A DNA stretch of 11,184 bases from an uncultured Selenomonadaceae bacterium (GCA_905236145.1 CAJOOE010000088.1:1-11184); one strand, 5' to 3'. Positions 1-6,385 are shown, counted from the stretch's first letter. Notes: generated by a model from the letters alone, not told the origin. Made by a program: numbers and translations.

Positions 1-56
1 AAGGCTGAAAGGCTGAAAGGTGGAAAGGTGGAAAGGTGGAAAGAGGGAAAGGGTTC
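1..56. repeat. 8-bp tandem repeat, about seven units
   Basis: Seven successive octamers start every 8 bases: AAGGCTGA twice, AAGGTGGA three times, AAGAGGGA once, then a degenerate AAGGGTTC. The array continues off the left edge, so its full length is unknown. It lies just beyond the 3' end of ychF; on the ychF-sense strand it reads as TTTCCACC-type units. The period is clear by eye. Function is unknown, and it could be a variable-number locus. Confidence 0.85.
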
Positions 57-67
57 CATCTTTCCAC
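36..67 (-). terminator. Hairpin downstream of ychF, possible weak terminator
   Basis: GTGGAAAGA (36-44) is perfectly complementary to TCTTTCCAC (59-67). After one mismatch, GGAA (46-49) pairs with TTCC (54-57), giving a 13-bp stem with one mismatch and a 4-base loop. The left arm is made from the last units of the octamer repeat. The hairpin ends 11 bases past the ychF stop, where a terminator would be expected. The sequence that follows on the minus strand is CCTTTCC rather than a pure T run, so intrinsic termination is uncertain. Confidence 0.4.
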
Positions 68-78
68 GACACAACCAA

Positions 79-1182
79 TTACACATTAAAGCGGAAATAA
101 GTTACATCGCCGTCCTGCATGATATAATCTTTTCCTTCAAGCCGGACAAGCCCTTTTTCCCTTGCCGCATTGACGGAGCCGAGTTTAACCAAATCATCAT
201 AATTTACAATTTCCGCCCGAATAAATCCGCGTTCAATGTCGCTGTGAATTTTTCCCGCAGCTTTTACCGCCGGCGTTCCTTTTACAATCGTCCACGCCCG
301 GCATTCATCCGGTCCCGCCGTCAAAAATGTCATCAGTCCCAGCAAATCAAATGCCGCTTTTATAAGTCTGTCCAGTCCGGAACTCTCAAGCCCCAAGTCC
401 GCCAAAAATTCCTTTGCCTCGTCCGGCTCCAATTCCGCAATTTCGCTTTCCACTTTCGCACAAATCACGACAACGCCGGCACCTTCTTTTTCGGCAAACT
501 CTTTCACCTTTTGAACGTAAGGATTTTTGTCCGCTCCGGCAACTTCGTCCTCCGTCACATTCGCGATATAAAGAGTCGGTTTCATCGTCAGCAAATTTAT
601 ATCGCGAATCAATAAAAGTTCATCGTCCGTCAAATCCAAACTCCGGGCAGGTTTCGCCTCGTCCAGAACGGATTTTATTTTTTGCAAGACTTCATCTTCA
701 GCCTTTGCCTCTTTATTACCGGATTTCAAAATTCGGACAAGTTTTTCAATTCTCTTTTCGACGACTTCCAAATCGGCAAGACAAAGTTCCGTTTGAATCG
801 TGTCAATATCCCTCAAAGGATCTATCGTGTCCGCAACGTGTGTAATGTTTTCGTCCTCAAAACAGCGAACAACGTGGGCAATCGCGTCAACCTGCCTGAT
901 ATGTTCCAAAAATTTATTTCCCAGACCTTCACCCTTCGACGCACCTTTTACAAGTCCGGCAATATCGACAAAGCGGACATCGGCGGGCGTGGTTTTCTTT
1001 GAATTGTACATTTTAGTCAAAACGGCAAGACGCGGATCGGGGACGGCGGTCACTCCGACATTCGGCTCAATCGTACAAAAAGGATAATTCGCCGCCTCTG
1101 CTCCTGCCTTTGTTATCGCGTTGAAAAGCGTGGATTTCCCGACATTAGGCAACCCCACTATACCGACTTCAAGATTACTCAT
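79..1182 (-). CDS. ychF: Redox-regulated ATPase YchF (Obg family)
   Basis: This is a cytosolic P-loop NTPase of the TRAFAC/Obg group that prefers ATP over GTP and binds ribosomes; in E. coli it is tied to the oxidative stress response. The 367 residues match the usual family length. The P-loop GLPNVGKS is at residues 10-17 and the G3 motif DIAGL at 73-77. The G4 position reads NVTE (208-211), the NxxE form that explains the ATP preference. A coiled-coil-like helical segment lies around 135-190 and a TGS domain fills about 282-365. The ATG is preceded by GGGAGGA ten bases upstream. The gene is divergent from pyrH and has its own candidate promoter. No anomaly was seen. Confidence 0.97.
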   Translation of the reverse strand: MSNLEVGIVGLPNVGKSTLFNAITKAGAEAANYPFCTIEPNVGVTAVPDPRLAVLTKMYNSKKTTPADVRFVDIAGLVKGASKGEGLGNKFLEHIRQVDAIAHVVRCFEDENITHVADTIDPLRDIDTIQTELCLADLEVVEKRIEKLVRILKSGNKEAKAEDEVLQKIKSVLDEAKPARSLDLTDDELLLIRDINLLTMKPTLYIANVTEDEVAGADKNPYVQKVKEFAEKEGAGVVVICAKVESEIAELEPDEAKEFLADLGLESSGLDRLIKAAFDLLGLMTFLTAGPDECRAWTIVKGTPAVKAAGKIHSDIERGFIRAEIVNYDDLVKLGSVNAAREKGLVRLEGKDYIMQDGDVTYFRFNV

Positions 1183-1224
1183 AAAAATTAAATCCTCCCA
1201 AAAAAATTTTTTTTCGCTGTCGCT

Positions 1225-1253
1225 ATTATTGCACCTTTCAATTTTAAAATCAA
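1225..1253 (-). promoter_or_regulatory. Candidate promoter of ychF
   Basis: Read on the minus strand, TTGATT (1248-1253) is followed after exactly 17 bases by AATAAT (1225-1230). These match the sigma-70/sigma-A -35 box at 4 of 6 and the -10 box at 5 of 6 positions. The predicted start would give a leader of roughly 35 bases carrying an A8T7 tract directly before the ribosome binding site. No equally convincing promoter was found for pyrH in the same intergenic region. Confidence 0.5.
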
Positions 1254-1355
1254 GGCAAACAATTTCGCCGAAAATTTAAGTCGGCAGGAATAAGGGACAA
1301 TTTCGACGAATATTCCCGCGAAAAATTGAATTGAAACAAAAAAAGGAGTTGCGTT

Positions 1356-2078
1356 ATGGGAAAATACAAAAGAGTTGTATTAAAATTGAGCGGCGAATCT
1401 TTGGCGGGTGAAATCGGTTTCGGAATAAATCCTGCAATCGTCGAAGATATTGCCAAACAGATCAAAAAAATTCATGAGGCGGGATTGGAAGTTGCGATAG
1501 TCGTCGGCGGCGGAAACATTTGGCGGGGCTTGAGCGGCTCGGCAAAGGGAATGGACAGAGCGTCCGCAGACTACATGGGTATGCTTGCGACGATTATGAA
1601 TGCTTTGGCACTTCAGGACGCATTGGAAAAAATGAATGTCTTTACCCGCGTTCAGACGGCGATTGAAATGCGGGAAGTTGCCGAACCTTACATTCGTCGT
1701 CGTGCAGTCCGCCATCTTGAAAAAGGTCGCGTCGTAATTTTCGGCGGCGGCACCGGCAACCCTTATTTTTCCACAGACACCACGGCGGCTCTCAGAGCGG
1801 CTGAAGTCGAGGCAGACGTAATTTTAATGGCGAAGAAAGGAACGGACGGAATTTATGACAGCGATCCGAATAAAAATCCGGACGCGAAAAAATTTGACAC
1901 TCTCACCTATATCGAAATTTTGAATCGCGGTCTGCAGGTAATGGATTCGACGGCGACAAGTCTTTGCATGGACAACAATATTCCGCTCGTCGTTTTCAAT
2001 ATCGACAAACACGAAAATATTGTAAGTGCGGCACTCGGCGAACCTATCGGGACGACCGTCGGAAATGCCGACAAGTAA
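1356..2078 (+). CDS. pyrH: UMP kinase PyrH
   Basis: UMP kinase phosphorylates UMP to UDP with ATP. It is the bacterial hexameric enzyme of the amino-acid-kinase fold and is unrelated to the eukaryotic UMP/CMP kinase. The 240 residues are typical. Visible motifs are KLSGESLAG (10-18), GGGNIWRG (51-58), MDRASADYMGM (66-76) and GGGTGNPYFSTDT (130-142), which form the phosphate-binding and UMP/ATP sites. AAGGAG stands seven bases before the ATG. frr follows after 27 bases, so the two are probably cotranscribed. The common upstream partners rpsB and tsf are absent; a divergent ychF takes their place. Confidence 0.98.
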   Translation: MGKYKRVVLKLSGESLAGEIGFGINPAIVEDIAKQIKKIHEAGLEVAIVVGGGNIWRGLSGSAKGMDRASADYMGMLATIMNALALQDALEKMNVFTRVQTAIEMREVAEPYIRRRAVRHLEKGRVVIFGGGTGNPYFSTDTTAALRAAEVEADVILMAKKGTDGIYDSDPNKNPDAKKFDTLTYIEILNRGLQVMDSTATSLCMDNNIPLVVFNIDKHENIVSAALGEPIGTTVGNADK

Positions 2079-2105
2079 AATTTTTTTTGAGGGAGGAATT
2101 TTAAA

Positions 2106-2663
2106 ATGACGAAGGACATCATCAACGGAGCAGAGGACAAATTCAAAAAAAGTTTGGACGGACTGAAAAAGGAATATGCCTCACTCCGGGCGGGGCGTGC
2201 CACTCCGAGCCTTTTGGACAAAGTAATGGTTGATTATTACGGCTCGCCCACTCCGGTCAATCAAATGGCAAATGTTTCCGTGCCGGAGCCGCGAATGATT
2301 ATGATTAAGCCTTACGATCCGAAATCTTTGAAAGACATCGAAAAGGCAATTCAAAAATCAGACTTGGGAATTACTCCAAATTCCGACGGTGCGGCAATTC
2401 GTCTCGCCATCCCTCAACCGACGCAGGAACGCCGCAAAGAGTTGGTGAAAGTCGTCGGCAAAAAAGCGGAAGATGTCAAAGTCGCGATGAGAAACATTCG
2501 CCGCGACGTAAATGAGGTCGTCAAAAAAATGGAGAAGAATAAGGAAATTACGGAGGACGATCGCAAGCAGGGACAGGAAAAAATTCAAAAATTGCTGGAC
2601 AAATACATCAAACTCGTTGAAGATACAAAAGCCGCAAAAGAAAAAGAAGTCATGGAAGTTTGA
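2106..2663 (+). CDS. frr: Ribosome recycling factor
   Basis: RRF works with EF-G to split the post-termination ribosome so that subunits can be reused. The 185 residues are the canonical length. The N-terminal part contains the LRAGRATPSLLDKVMVDYYG stretch (about residues 27-46) that marks the family. The beta domain follows with VPEPRMIMIKPYD, and the C-terminal helix is highly charged with repeated K/E residues, as expected for the three-helix bundle. A strong GGGAGG lies nine bases upstream of the ATG and is preceded by an A4T8 tract. The stop nearly abuts the uppS start, so translation is likely coupled. Confidence 0.98.
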   Translation: MTKDIINGAEDKFKKSLDGLKKEYASLRAGRATPSLLDKVMVDYYGSPTPVNQMANVSVPEPRMIMIKPYDPKSLKDIEKAIQKSDLGITPNSDGAAIRLAIPQPTQERRKELVKVVGKKAEDVKVAMRNIRRDVNEVVKKMEKNKEITEDDRKQGQEKIQKLLDKYIKLVEDTKAAKEKEVMEV

Positions 2664-2665
2664 TT

Positions 2666-3412
2666 ATGACGGACGCAGAATATAATTTGATTTCAAAAGT
2701 CAATCCGGAAAAACTTCCGCGACACGTCGCAATAATAATGGACGGAAACGGTCGCTGGGCAAGTTTGCAAGGTCTTTTGAGAAGTGCGGGACATTCCGCC
2801 GGAGTCAAGACTTTGAAAAAAATTTTGACGGTCGCGGTAAATTTGAAACTTGAGGCGTTGACGGTTTACGCCTTTTCTACAGAAAATTGGAAACGTCCTC
2901 ATGCGGAAGTCGATTTTCTGATGCATTTGTTTTCCGATTATCTGGAACGCGAAAAAGCCGAAATGCATGAAAAAAATATTCGTATAAGATTTTTGGGAAG
3001 AACGGACGCATTTTCCGACGGAATAAGGAACCGGATTCGCGAGGCAACGGAATTGATGAAGGACAATACCGGCGTCAAATTCAATATCGCGGCGAATTAC
3101 GGCGGTCGCGACGAAATTGTCCGGGCGGCTCAAAAATTGGCGAAAAAGGCGGCGGCGGGGGAAATTTTGCCGGACGACATAACCGACGAAATTTTTGAAA
3201 ACGAACTCGATACTTGCGGACAGCCGCCGGTTGATTTGGTTATCCGGACGAGCGGCGAATATCGCGTCAGTAATTTTTTGCTGTGGCAATCCGCCTATGC
3301 AGAATTTTGGTTTACAAATACGACTTGGCCGGAATTTACTCCGGAAGAATTTGTAGATGCCTTGATTGATTTCGGAAACCGGGACAGAAAATTCGGAGCG
3401 GTGAAGAATTGA
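2666..3412 (+). CDS. uppS: Undecaprenyl diphosphate synthase (cis-prenyltransferase)
   Basis: UppS condenses isopentenyl diphosphate units onto farnesyl diphosphate to make C55-PP, the lipid carrier for peptidoglycan and other wall polymers. From the chosen ATG the protein has 248 residues. The signature HVAIIMDGNGRWA spans 20-32, with the catalytic Asp at 26. It is followed by GHSAGVKTL, AFSTENWKRP, NYGGRDEI and the C-terminal RTSGE...SNFLLWQ...AEFWFT block that binds the diphosphate and shapes the product. A TTG at 2660 would overlap the frr stop but has no room for a ribosome binding site; GGAAG sits seven bases before the ATG at 2666. A terminator follows directly, and the usual downstream cdsA and dxr are absent. 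Confidence 0.97.
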   Translation: MTDAEYNLISKVNPEKLPRHVAIIMDGNGRWASLQGLLRSAGHSAGVKTLKKILTVAVNLKLEALTVYAFSTENWKRPHAEVDFLMHLFSDYLEREKAEMHEKNIRIRFLGRTDAFSDGIRNRIREATELMKDNTGVKFNIAANYGGRDEIVRAAQKLAKKAAAGEILPDDITDEIFENELDTCGQPPVDLVIRTSGEYRVSNFLLWQSAYAEFWFTNTTWPEFTPEEFVDALIDFGNRDRKFGAVKN

Positions 3413-3420
3413 GAAATTTA

Positions 3421-3456
3421 AAAGCGGGAGAAAAAATTCTTTCCCCCGCTTTTTTT
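3421..3456 (+). terminator. Rho-independent terminator after uppS
   Basis: AAAGCGGG (3421-3428) pairs with CCCGCTTT (3445-3452). After one A-C mismatch the stem extends four more pairs (GAAA with TTTC), leaving a loop of about six bases, and a run of seven T residues ends the structure. It starts nine bases past the uppS stop. In the opposite direction it lies just after the metA stop and could also help end that transcript, but the minus strand has only a weak TTTAAATTT tail. Confidence 0.9.
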
Positions 3457-3471
3457 GATTTTACTTTCCGG

Positions 3472-4386
3472 TCAAATCGAATCAATTTCGTACGGCGTTT
3501 CCTGATAAACATAATAATTCAACCAATTTGCAAAAAGCAAGTGGGCGACCGACCGCCATTTTACAACCGGCTCATTTTTCGGATTGTCGTCCGGGTAATA
3601 ATTCTGCGGAACATTCGGATTTAATCCGGCTTTCAAATCCCGCTCGTACTCGTTTTTCAAAGTGTGCGGGTCATATTCCGCATGACCTGTGATAAAAAAT
3701 TGCCGCTTTTCCAAATTCGCGACGGCGTAAATCCCGGCTTCGTAAGCCTCCGACAAAATCGTAAGTTCCGGCACTTTTTCTATATCCTCGCGAAGTTCGG
3801 TAACATAACGCGAATGAGGTACAAAAAATTCATCGTCGAAACCGCGAAAAAGTTTTTCATGCCGGACGCAGAGAAAATGCTTGTAAACGCCGGAAACTTT
3901 TTCATCAAGATTATGTTTCGGAACGCCGTAATGATAATAAAGTCCCGCCTGAGCACCCCAGCAAATATGGAAGGTTGACCAGGCGTGAGTTTTACTCCAC
4001 TCCATGATCTCGGTAAGTTCCCGCCAGTAAGCCACGTCCTCAAAATCCATAAGTTCGACGGGGGCACCGGTAATTATAAATCCGTCGTATTTTTTATTTT
4101 TAACGTCGTCAAAAGTCCCGTAAAATTCCGTCAAATAATCTTTCTCCGTGTGAGTGGGAGCGTAAGACTTGGTATAAATAAAATCGACTTCAACCTGCAG
4201 GGGAGTATTTCCCAGAAGTCGGAGCAGTTGAGTTTCGGTCACGGATTTCAGCGGCATCAAATTCAAAATTAAAATTTTCAGCGGACGAATATCCTGCGAA
4301 TACGCCCGATCCGCATCCATTACAAAAATATTCTCGCTCTCCAAAATTTCGGAGGCAGGCAGGTTATTCGGTATTCTTATCGGCAA
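3472..4386 (-). CDS. metA: Homoserine O-acyltransferase MetA, predicted acetyl-CoA-specific
   Basis: MetA acylates L-homoserine in the first committed step of methionine synthesis, in the cytosol. It has a glutamine-amidotransferase-like fold. The chosen start is the TTG at 4386, which yields MPIRIPNNLPA, the family's standard N-terminus, and 304 residues; AAGGTGG lies eight bases upstream. In this numbering the nucleophile is Cys142 (HICWGAQAG), the catalytic pair is His235/Glu237 (ITGHAEYDP) and Lys47 is conserved. Residue 111 is Glu (GAPVELMDF). In work on Bacillus cereus and E. coli MetA, Glu at 111 goes with acetyl-CoA and Gly with succinyl-CoA, so this enzyme is predicted to make O-acetylhomoserine despite the common label succinyltransferase. 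Two in-frame GTG codons further upstream are poor starts because they overlap the ribosome binding site. Confidence 0.95.
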   Translation of the reverse strand: MPIRIPNNLPASEILESENIFVMDADRAYSQDIRPLKILILNLMPLKSVTETQLLRLLGNTPLQVEVDFIYTKSYAPTHTEKDYLTEFYGTFDDVKNKKYDGFIITGAPVELMDFEDVAYWRELTEIMEWSKTHAWSTFHICWGAQAGLYYHYGVPKHNLDEKVSGVYKHFLCVRHEKLFRGFDDEFFVPHSRYVTELREDIEKVPELTILSEAYEAGIYAVANLEKRQFFITGHAEYDPHTLKNEYERDLKAGLNPNVPQNYYPDDNPKNEPVVKWRSVAHLLFANWLNYYVYQETPYEIDSI

Positions 4387-4408
4387 AAAAAACACCACCT
4401 TTTAAACC

Positions 4409-4445
4409 GGTGTGTCGGTGCGTCAAAAAAATTTGCCGGCACACC
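4409..4445. repeat. 10-bp inverted repeat in the metA leader
   Basis: GGTGTGTCGG (4409-4418) faces CCGGCACACC (4436-4445), complementary at all but one pair, with a 17-base loop. It fills the short gap between the secreted-protein gene and metA, ending about eight bases before the metA ribosome binding site. On the metA-sense strand the odd pair is a C-A mismatch, and no T run follows, so it is not a clear terminator. It might be an RNA processing site or a moderator of metA translation. No SAM riboswitch architecture is visible in the 70 bases available. Confidence 0.5.
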
Positions 4446-4456
4446 AAAGCATCACA

Positions 4457-5362
4457 TCAAATGCTGTAGCGATTGACCCAAGACGAATAGCCGCTCGCAT
4501 AGGCACGAAGTCGGACAAGTCCTTTATATTCCGGCTCGTCGCTGCGAATCATTCTGTAAGAGCCGTCGTATTCGTCCTCAAGCGTTTGCCATTTTGCGGC
4601 GGGAGTCCAAATTTCGCCGGAAGTAATACGCTCCGTTCCCTGCGGCAAATTTACCGCCTTTTTCATAAAGCGAATTTCTATAACCTGACCTTCCGTGTTT
4701 TTGGTTTCCTGCCATTCCCAAACAATCAAATTTGACCCCTTCAACCTCATGGTAGTCGTGTCGGCGGTCGCATTTGTAACGGAGCCGTCCTCGTCGGTAT
4801 AATTCCAAAGTTCGATCCATCTGTCTTCGGCATTTTTGCGTTTGACTTCGCCGTGCCGAAAAACTTCATCGACAATCGCGGCGTAAAAATCTTCGTCGAA
4901 AGATTGAGAATTTATTTCTTTAACCCTGCCGTCCGCCTTTGACCAGATAATTTTGTTTGCGGAATTGTAAAAATCTTCCCGTGCGTATTGAATCGTCCTG
5001 TTCTGGGGATTTATTCGGAGCAGAGCCAGACTGTAACTCAAAACACGGGGATCCGGCAAAATCGACTTTATGCCGTAATTGTCGATTGTTTCTGCCGCAC
5101 CGCCGTAAGAGTAAGTTGTTTTTGTCCAAGCCTCTATTTCAGTCGGAACGGCATTACCCTTGTCATTCACCGCTTTTTTTACGACTTTGACGGAGTCCGG
5201 ATAAAAATATTTGCTGTAATTGTCGTTTGAAGAAAGCCAGTACCAATCCTGAGCATTGGGATTGGGAACACCGGATTTGTTTGCCGCCTCGCCTGAAGAA
5301 AATACACAGAACACGGCGATTAAAACGACGGCAAAAAGTTTTGAGAAAAATTTTTCTTTCAA
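4457..5362 (-). CDS. Secreted protein resembling two surface-adhesin-E-like modules
   Basis: No named gene is recognised. The 301-residue product opens with a basic MKEKFFSK, a hydrophobic stretch (about 9-22) and SSGEA, giving a probable signal peptide cleaved near residue 26. The only nearby Cys (19) is not in a lipobox, so a lipoprotein is unlikely. The mature part seems to hold two similar halves. The first (about 39-165) begins DWYWLSSNDNYSKYFYPDSV and has an EAWTKT strand; the second (about 180-275) begins DRWIELWNY and has an IVWEWQET strand. This aromatic-rich pattern resembles the surface-adhesin protein E family, judged by eye only. The start is TTG with AGAGGTG seven bases upstream. 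That site overlaps the stop of the GTPase gene six bases away, so the two are probably cotranscribed and translationally coupled. Confidence 0.75.
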   Translation of the reverse strand: MKEKFFSKLFAVVLIAVFCVFSSGEAANKSGVPNPNAQDWYWLSSNDNYSKYFYPDSVKVVKKAVNDKGNAVPTEIEAWTKTTYSYGGAAETIDNYGIKSILPDPRVLSYSLALLRINPQNRTIQYAREDFYNSANKIIWSKADGRVKEINSQSFDEDFYAAIVDEVFRHGEVKRKNAEDRWIELWNYTDEDGSVTNATADTTTMRLKGSNLIVWEWQETKNTEGQVIEIRFMKKAVNLPQGTERITSGEIWTPAAKWQTLEDEYDGSYRMIRSDEPEYKGLVRLRAYASGYSSWVNRYSI

Positions 5363-5368
5363 GACCGT

Positions 5369-5824
5369 TCACCTCTCAATTTCGGAAAGCCGACGAATGA
5401 TTTCTCTGTTGAGTTCGACAACGCCCGTACCTTTTTCCGCACTGACGCAAAAAGTCGGCAACCCGGAAACTTCCCTGACCGCCGCCGCCAAAGCCTTGCC
5501 GCCGTCCGGAAATTTGTCCGCTTGAGTTATGACCGCAATAACTTCGACACCGAGTCTTTTGAGTTTGCTTATCCATGCAAGCTCCAACTCAAAAGAATCG
5601 TTTGAAATCAGCATTAAGGCAATTTCCATACTTGCGGCGGATTTTGCGGCGGTGGATTTTTCGGCGTCGATCCCCATTGTATCGACCGGCATAATTTTTC
5701 CCACGCCGGCAATTTCCATTGTGCTGTAAGCATTTTCGTCGTTCCGCAAAATCAATCTTGTAAGGGCGTAAGTCAATGCGGATTTTCCGCTCTTTCTCTT
5801 GCCGAATATTCCGATCTGTCTCAT
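5369..5824 (-). CDS. Small HydF-like GTPase domain protein, standalone
   Basis: The product has 151 residues and consists of a single G domain. The P-loop GKRKSGKS is at 8-15, the G3 motif DTMG at 48-51, a G4-like TQAD at 100-103 and a G5-like SAEKG at 128-132. The segment from STMEI through VDTMGID (34-53) resembles the start of HydF, the [FeFe]-hydrogenase maturation GTPase. HydF is about 400 residues with dimerisation and FeS-binding domains after the G domain; here the frame stops at the end of the G domain. The stretch between helix 1 and STMEI is about eight residues shorter than I recall for HydF, removing the Thr-rich G2/switch I loop, and G4 departs from NKxD. GTP binding is plausible, while hydrolysis may be impaired. 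A EutP-like small GTPase is the alternative. AAAGGAGG lies eight bases before the ATG. Confidence 0.7.
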   Translation of the reverse strand: MRQIGIFGKRKSGKSALTYALTRLILRNDENAYSTMEIAGVGKIMPVDTMGIDAEKSTAAKSAASMEIALMLISNDSFELELAWISKLKRLGVEVIAVITQADKFPDGGKALAAAVREVSGLPTFCVSAEKGTGVVELNREIIRRLSEIER

Positions 5825-5849
5825 TCGTCCAACCTCCTTTTGTTTTAAA

Positions 5850-5879
5850 ATTATACCATAAAAATTCCCGCCAATACAA
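5850..5879 (-). promoter_or_regulatory. Extended -10 promoter for the GTPase/secreted protein genes
   Basis: On the minus strand a perfect TATAAT (5850-5855) is preceded by TGG, an extended -10. TTGTAT (5874-5879) lies 18 bases upstream as a weak -35. The expected start point falls near 5843, only a few bases before the AAAGGAGG site at 5833-5840, so the leader is very short. It probably drives the GTPase and secreted-protein genes, and perhaps metA. Confidence 0.75.
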
Positions 5880-5889
5880 TCAAATTTTT

Positions 5890-5906
5890 CCCGCGATTAC
5901 GGCGGG
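5890..5906. repeat. Short inverted repeat between divergent promoters
   Basis: CCCGC (5890-5894) and GCGGG (5902-5906) are complementary around a 7-base centre. A further CCCGCC at 5867-5872 is also complementary to GGCGGG at 5901-5906. The repeats sit between the -35 boxes of the two divergent promoters. They may be an operator or chance in a region where such pentamers are common. Confidence 0.3.
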
Positions 5907-5953
5907 CATTTCATATTGGAATTGCATAAAAATTCGGCAGGTTCTTCAGTCGA

Positions 5954-5982
5954 TTGCAAACGCCGGATTTTTGTGGCATAAT
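5954..5982 (+). promoter_or_regulatory. Candidate promoter of hypA
   Basis: TTGCAA (5954-5959), a 17-base spacer and CATAAT (5977-5982) preceded by TGG form a sigma-70/sigma-A-like promoter with an extended -10. The -35 matches 4 of 6 and the -10 matches 5 of 6 consensus bases. The start point would fall near 5989, giving a leader of about 28 bases to the preferred hypA ATG. Confidence 0.65.
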
Positions 5983-6016
5983 TTTTGAAAAATCGTAAAG
6001 TGAGATGATTTTTGTC

Positions 6017-6355
6017 ATGCATGAGGCTGCGGTTGCGGAAAGTATTTTGAATATCGCTTTAAAAATTGCCGAAGAAAACGACGCAAAAAAAATTCGGGAA
6101 GTCGGTTTGAAAATCGGCGAAATGGCAGGCATTGAAGTTGAGGCGTTGACTTTGAGTTTTGACGTTTTGAAAACCGGGACGGTCGCCGAAAATGCCGCAC
6201 TGAAAATAAAAAAAATTCCGATTCGTGCAAAGTGCAACAAATGCGGAAAAATTTTTACCGTCGAACGCTACAATTTTTTTTGCCCGGAATGTGACGGAAT
6301 TTTGATTTTGGAAAGCGGGCGGGAGCTTTTGGTTGAGTTTGTCGATTTCGACTGA
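6017..6355 (+). CDS. hypA: Hydrogenase/urease nickel incorporation protein HypA
   Basis: HypA is a small cytosolic metallochaperone that, with the GTPase HypB, delivers nickel to the large subunit of [NiFe]-hydrogenases and in some bacteria to urease. From the ATG at 6017 it is 112 residues and begins MHE, the near-invariant N-terminus whose His2 binds nickel; the ATG at 6005 would bury that His and has no spaced ribosome binding site. The structural zinc site is Cys73, Cys76 (CNKC), Cys89 and Cys92 (CPEC). GTGAG lies about 12 bases upstream, a weak site. It stands alone with its own promoter: no hypB or other hyp gene is nearby, and the next gene converges on it after 30 bases. Confidence 0.93.
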   Translation: MHEAAVAESILNIALKIAEENDAKKIREVGLKIGEMAGIEVEALTLSFDVLKTGTVAENAALKIKKIPIRAKCNKCGKIFTVERYNFFCPECDGILILESGRELLVEFVDFD

Positions 6356-6385
6356 TACAAAATTTCTTTCAATTTTCCGTCCGGC

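Noticed and set aside
28..615. 195-codon open frame on the plus strand over ychF
   Set aside because: It is antisense to a certain gene, has no ribosome binding site, and its product is low-complexity in basic and aromatic residues, as expected from a reversed coding strand.
1260..1328. Near-direct repeat CAATTTCGCCGAA/CAATTTCGACGAA upstream of pyrH
   Set aside because: One mismatch over 13 bases in AT-rich DNA where AATTTCG-like words are frequent throughout; not distinctive enough to call an operator.
4387..4456. SAM riboswitch or T-box ahead of metA
   Set aside because: The 70-base gap is too short and shows only one simple hairpin, with no multi-helix core and no terminator/antiterminator pair.
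5280..5362. Lipoprotein signal in the secreted protein
   Set aside because: The single Cys at residue 19 is preceded by AVF and lies inside the hydrophobic core, so it does not fit a lipobox; an ordinary signal peptide fits better.
5369..5824. Frameshifted or truncated full-length hydF
   Set aside because: No HydF dimerisation or Cys-rich FeS domain is visible in any frame downstream; the next gene has its own start signal and signal peptide, so the short form appears intact.
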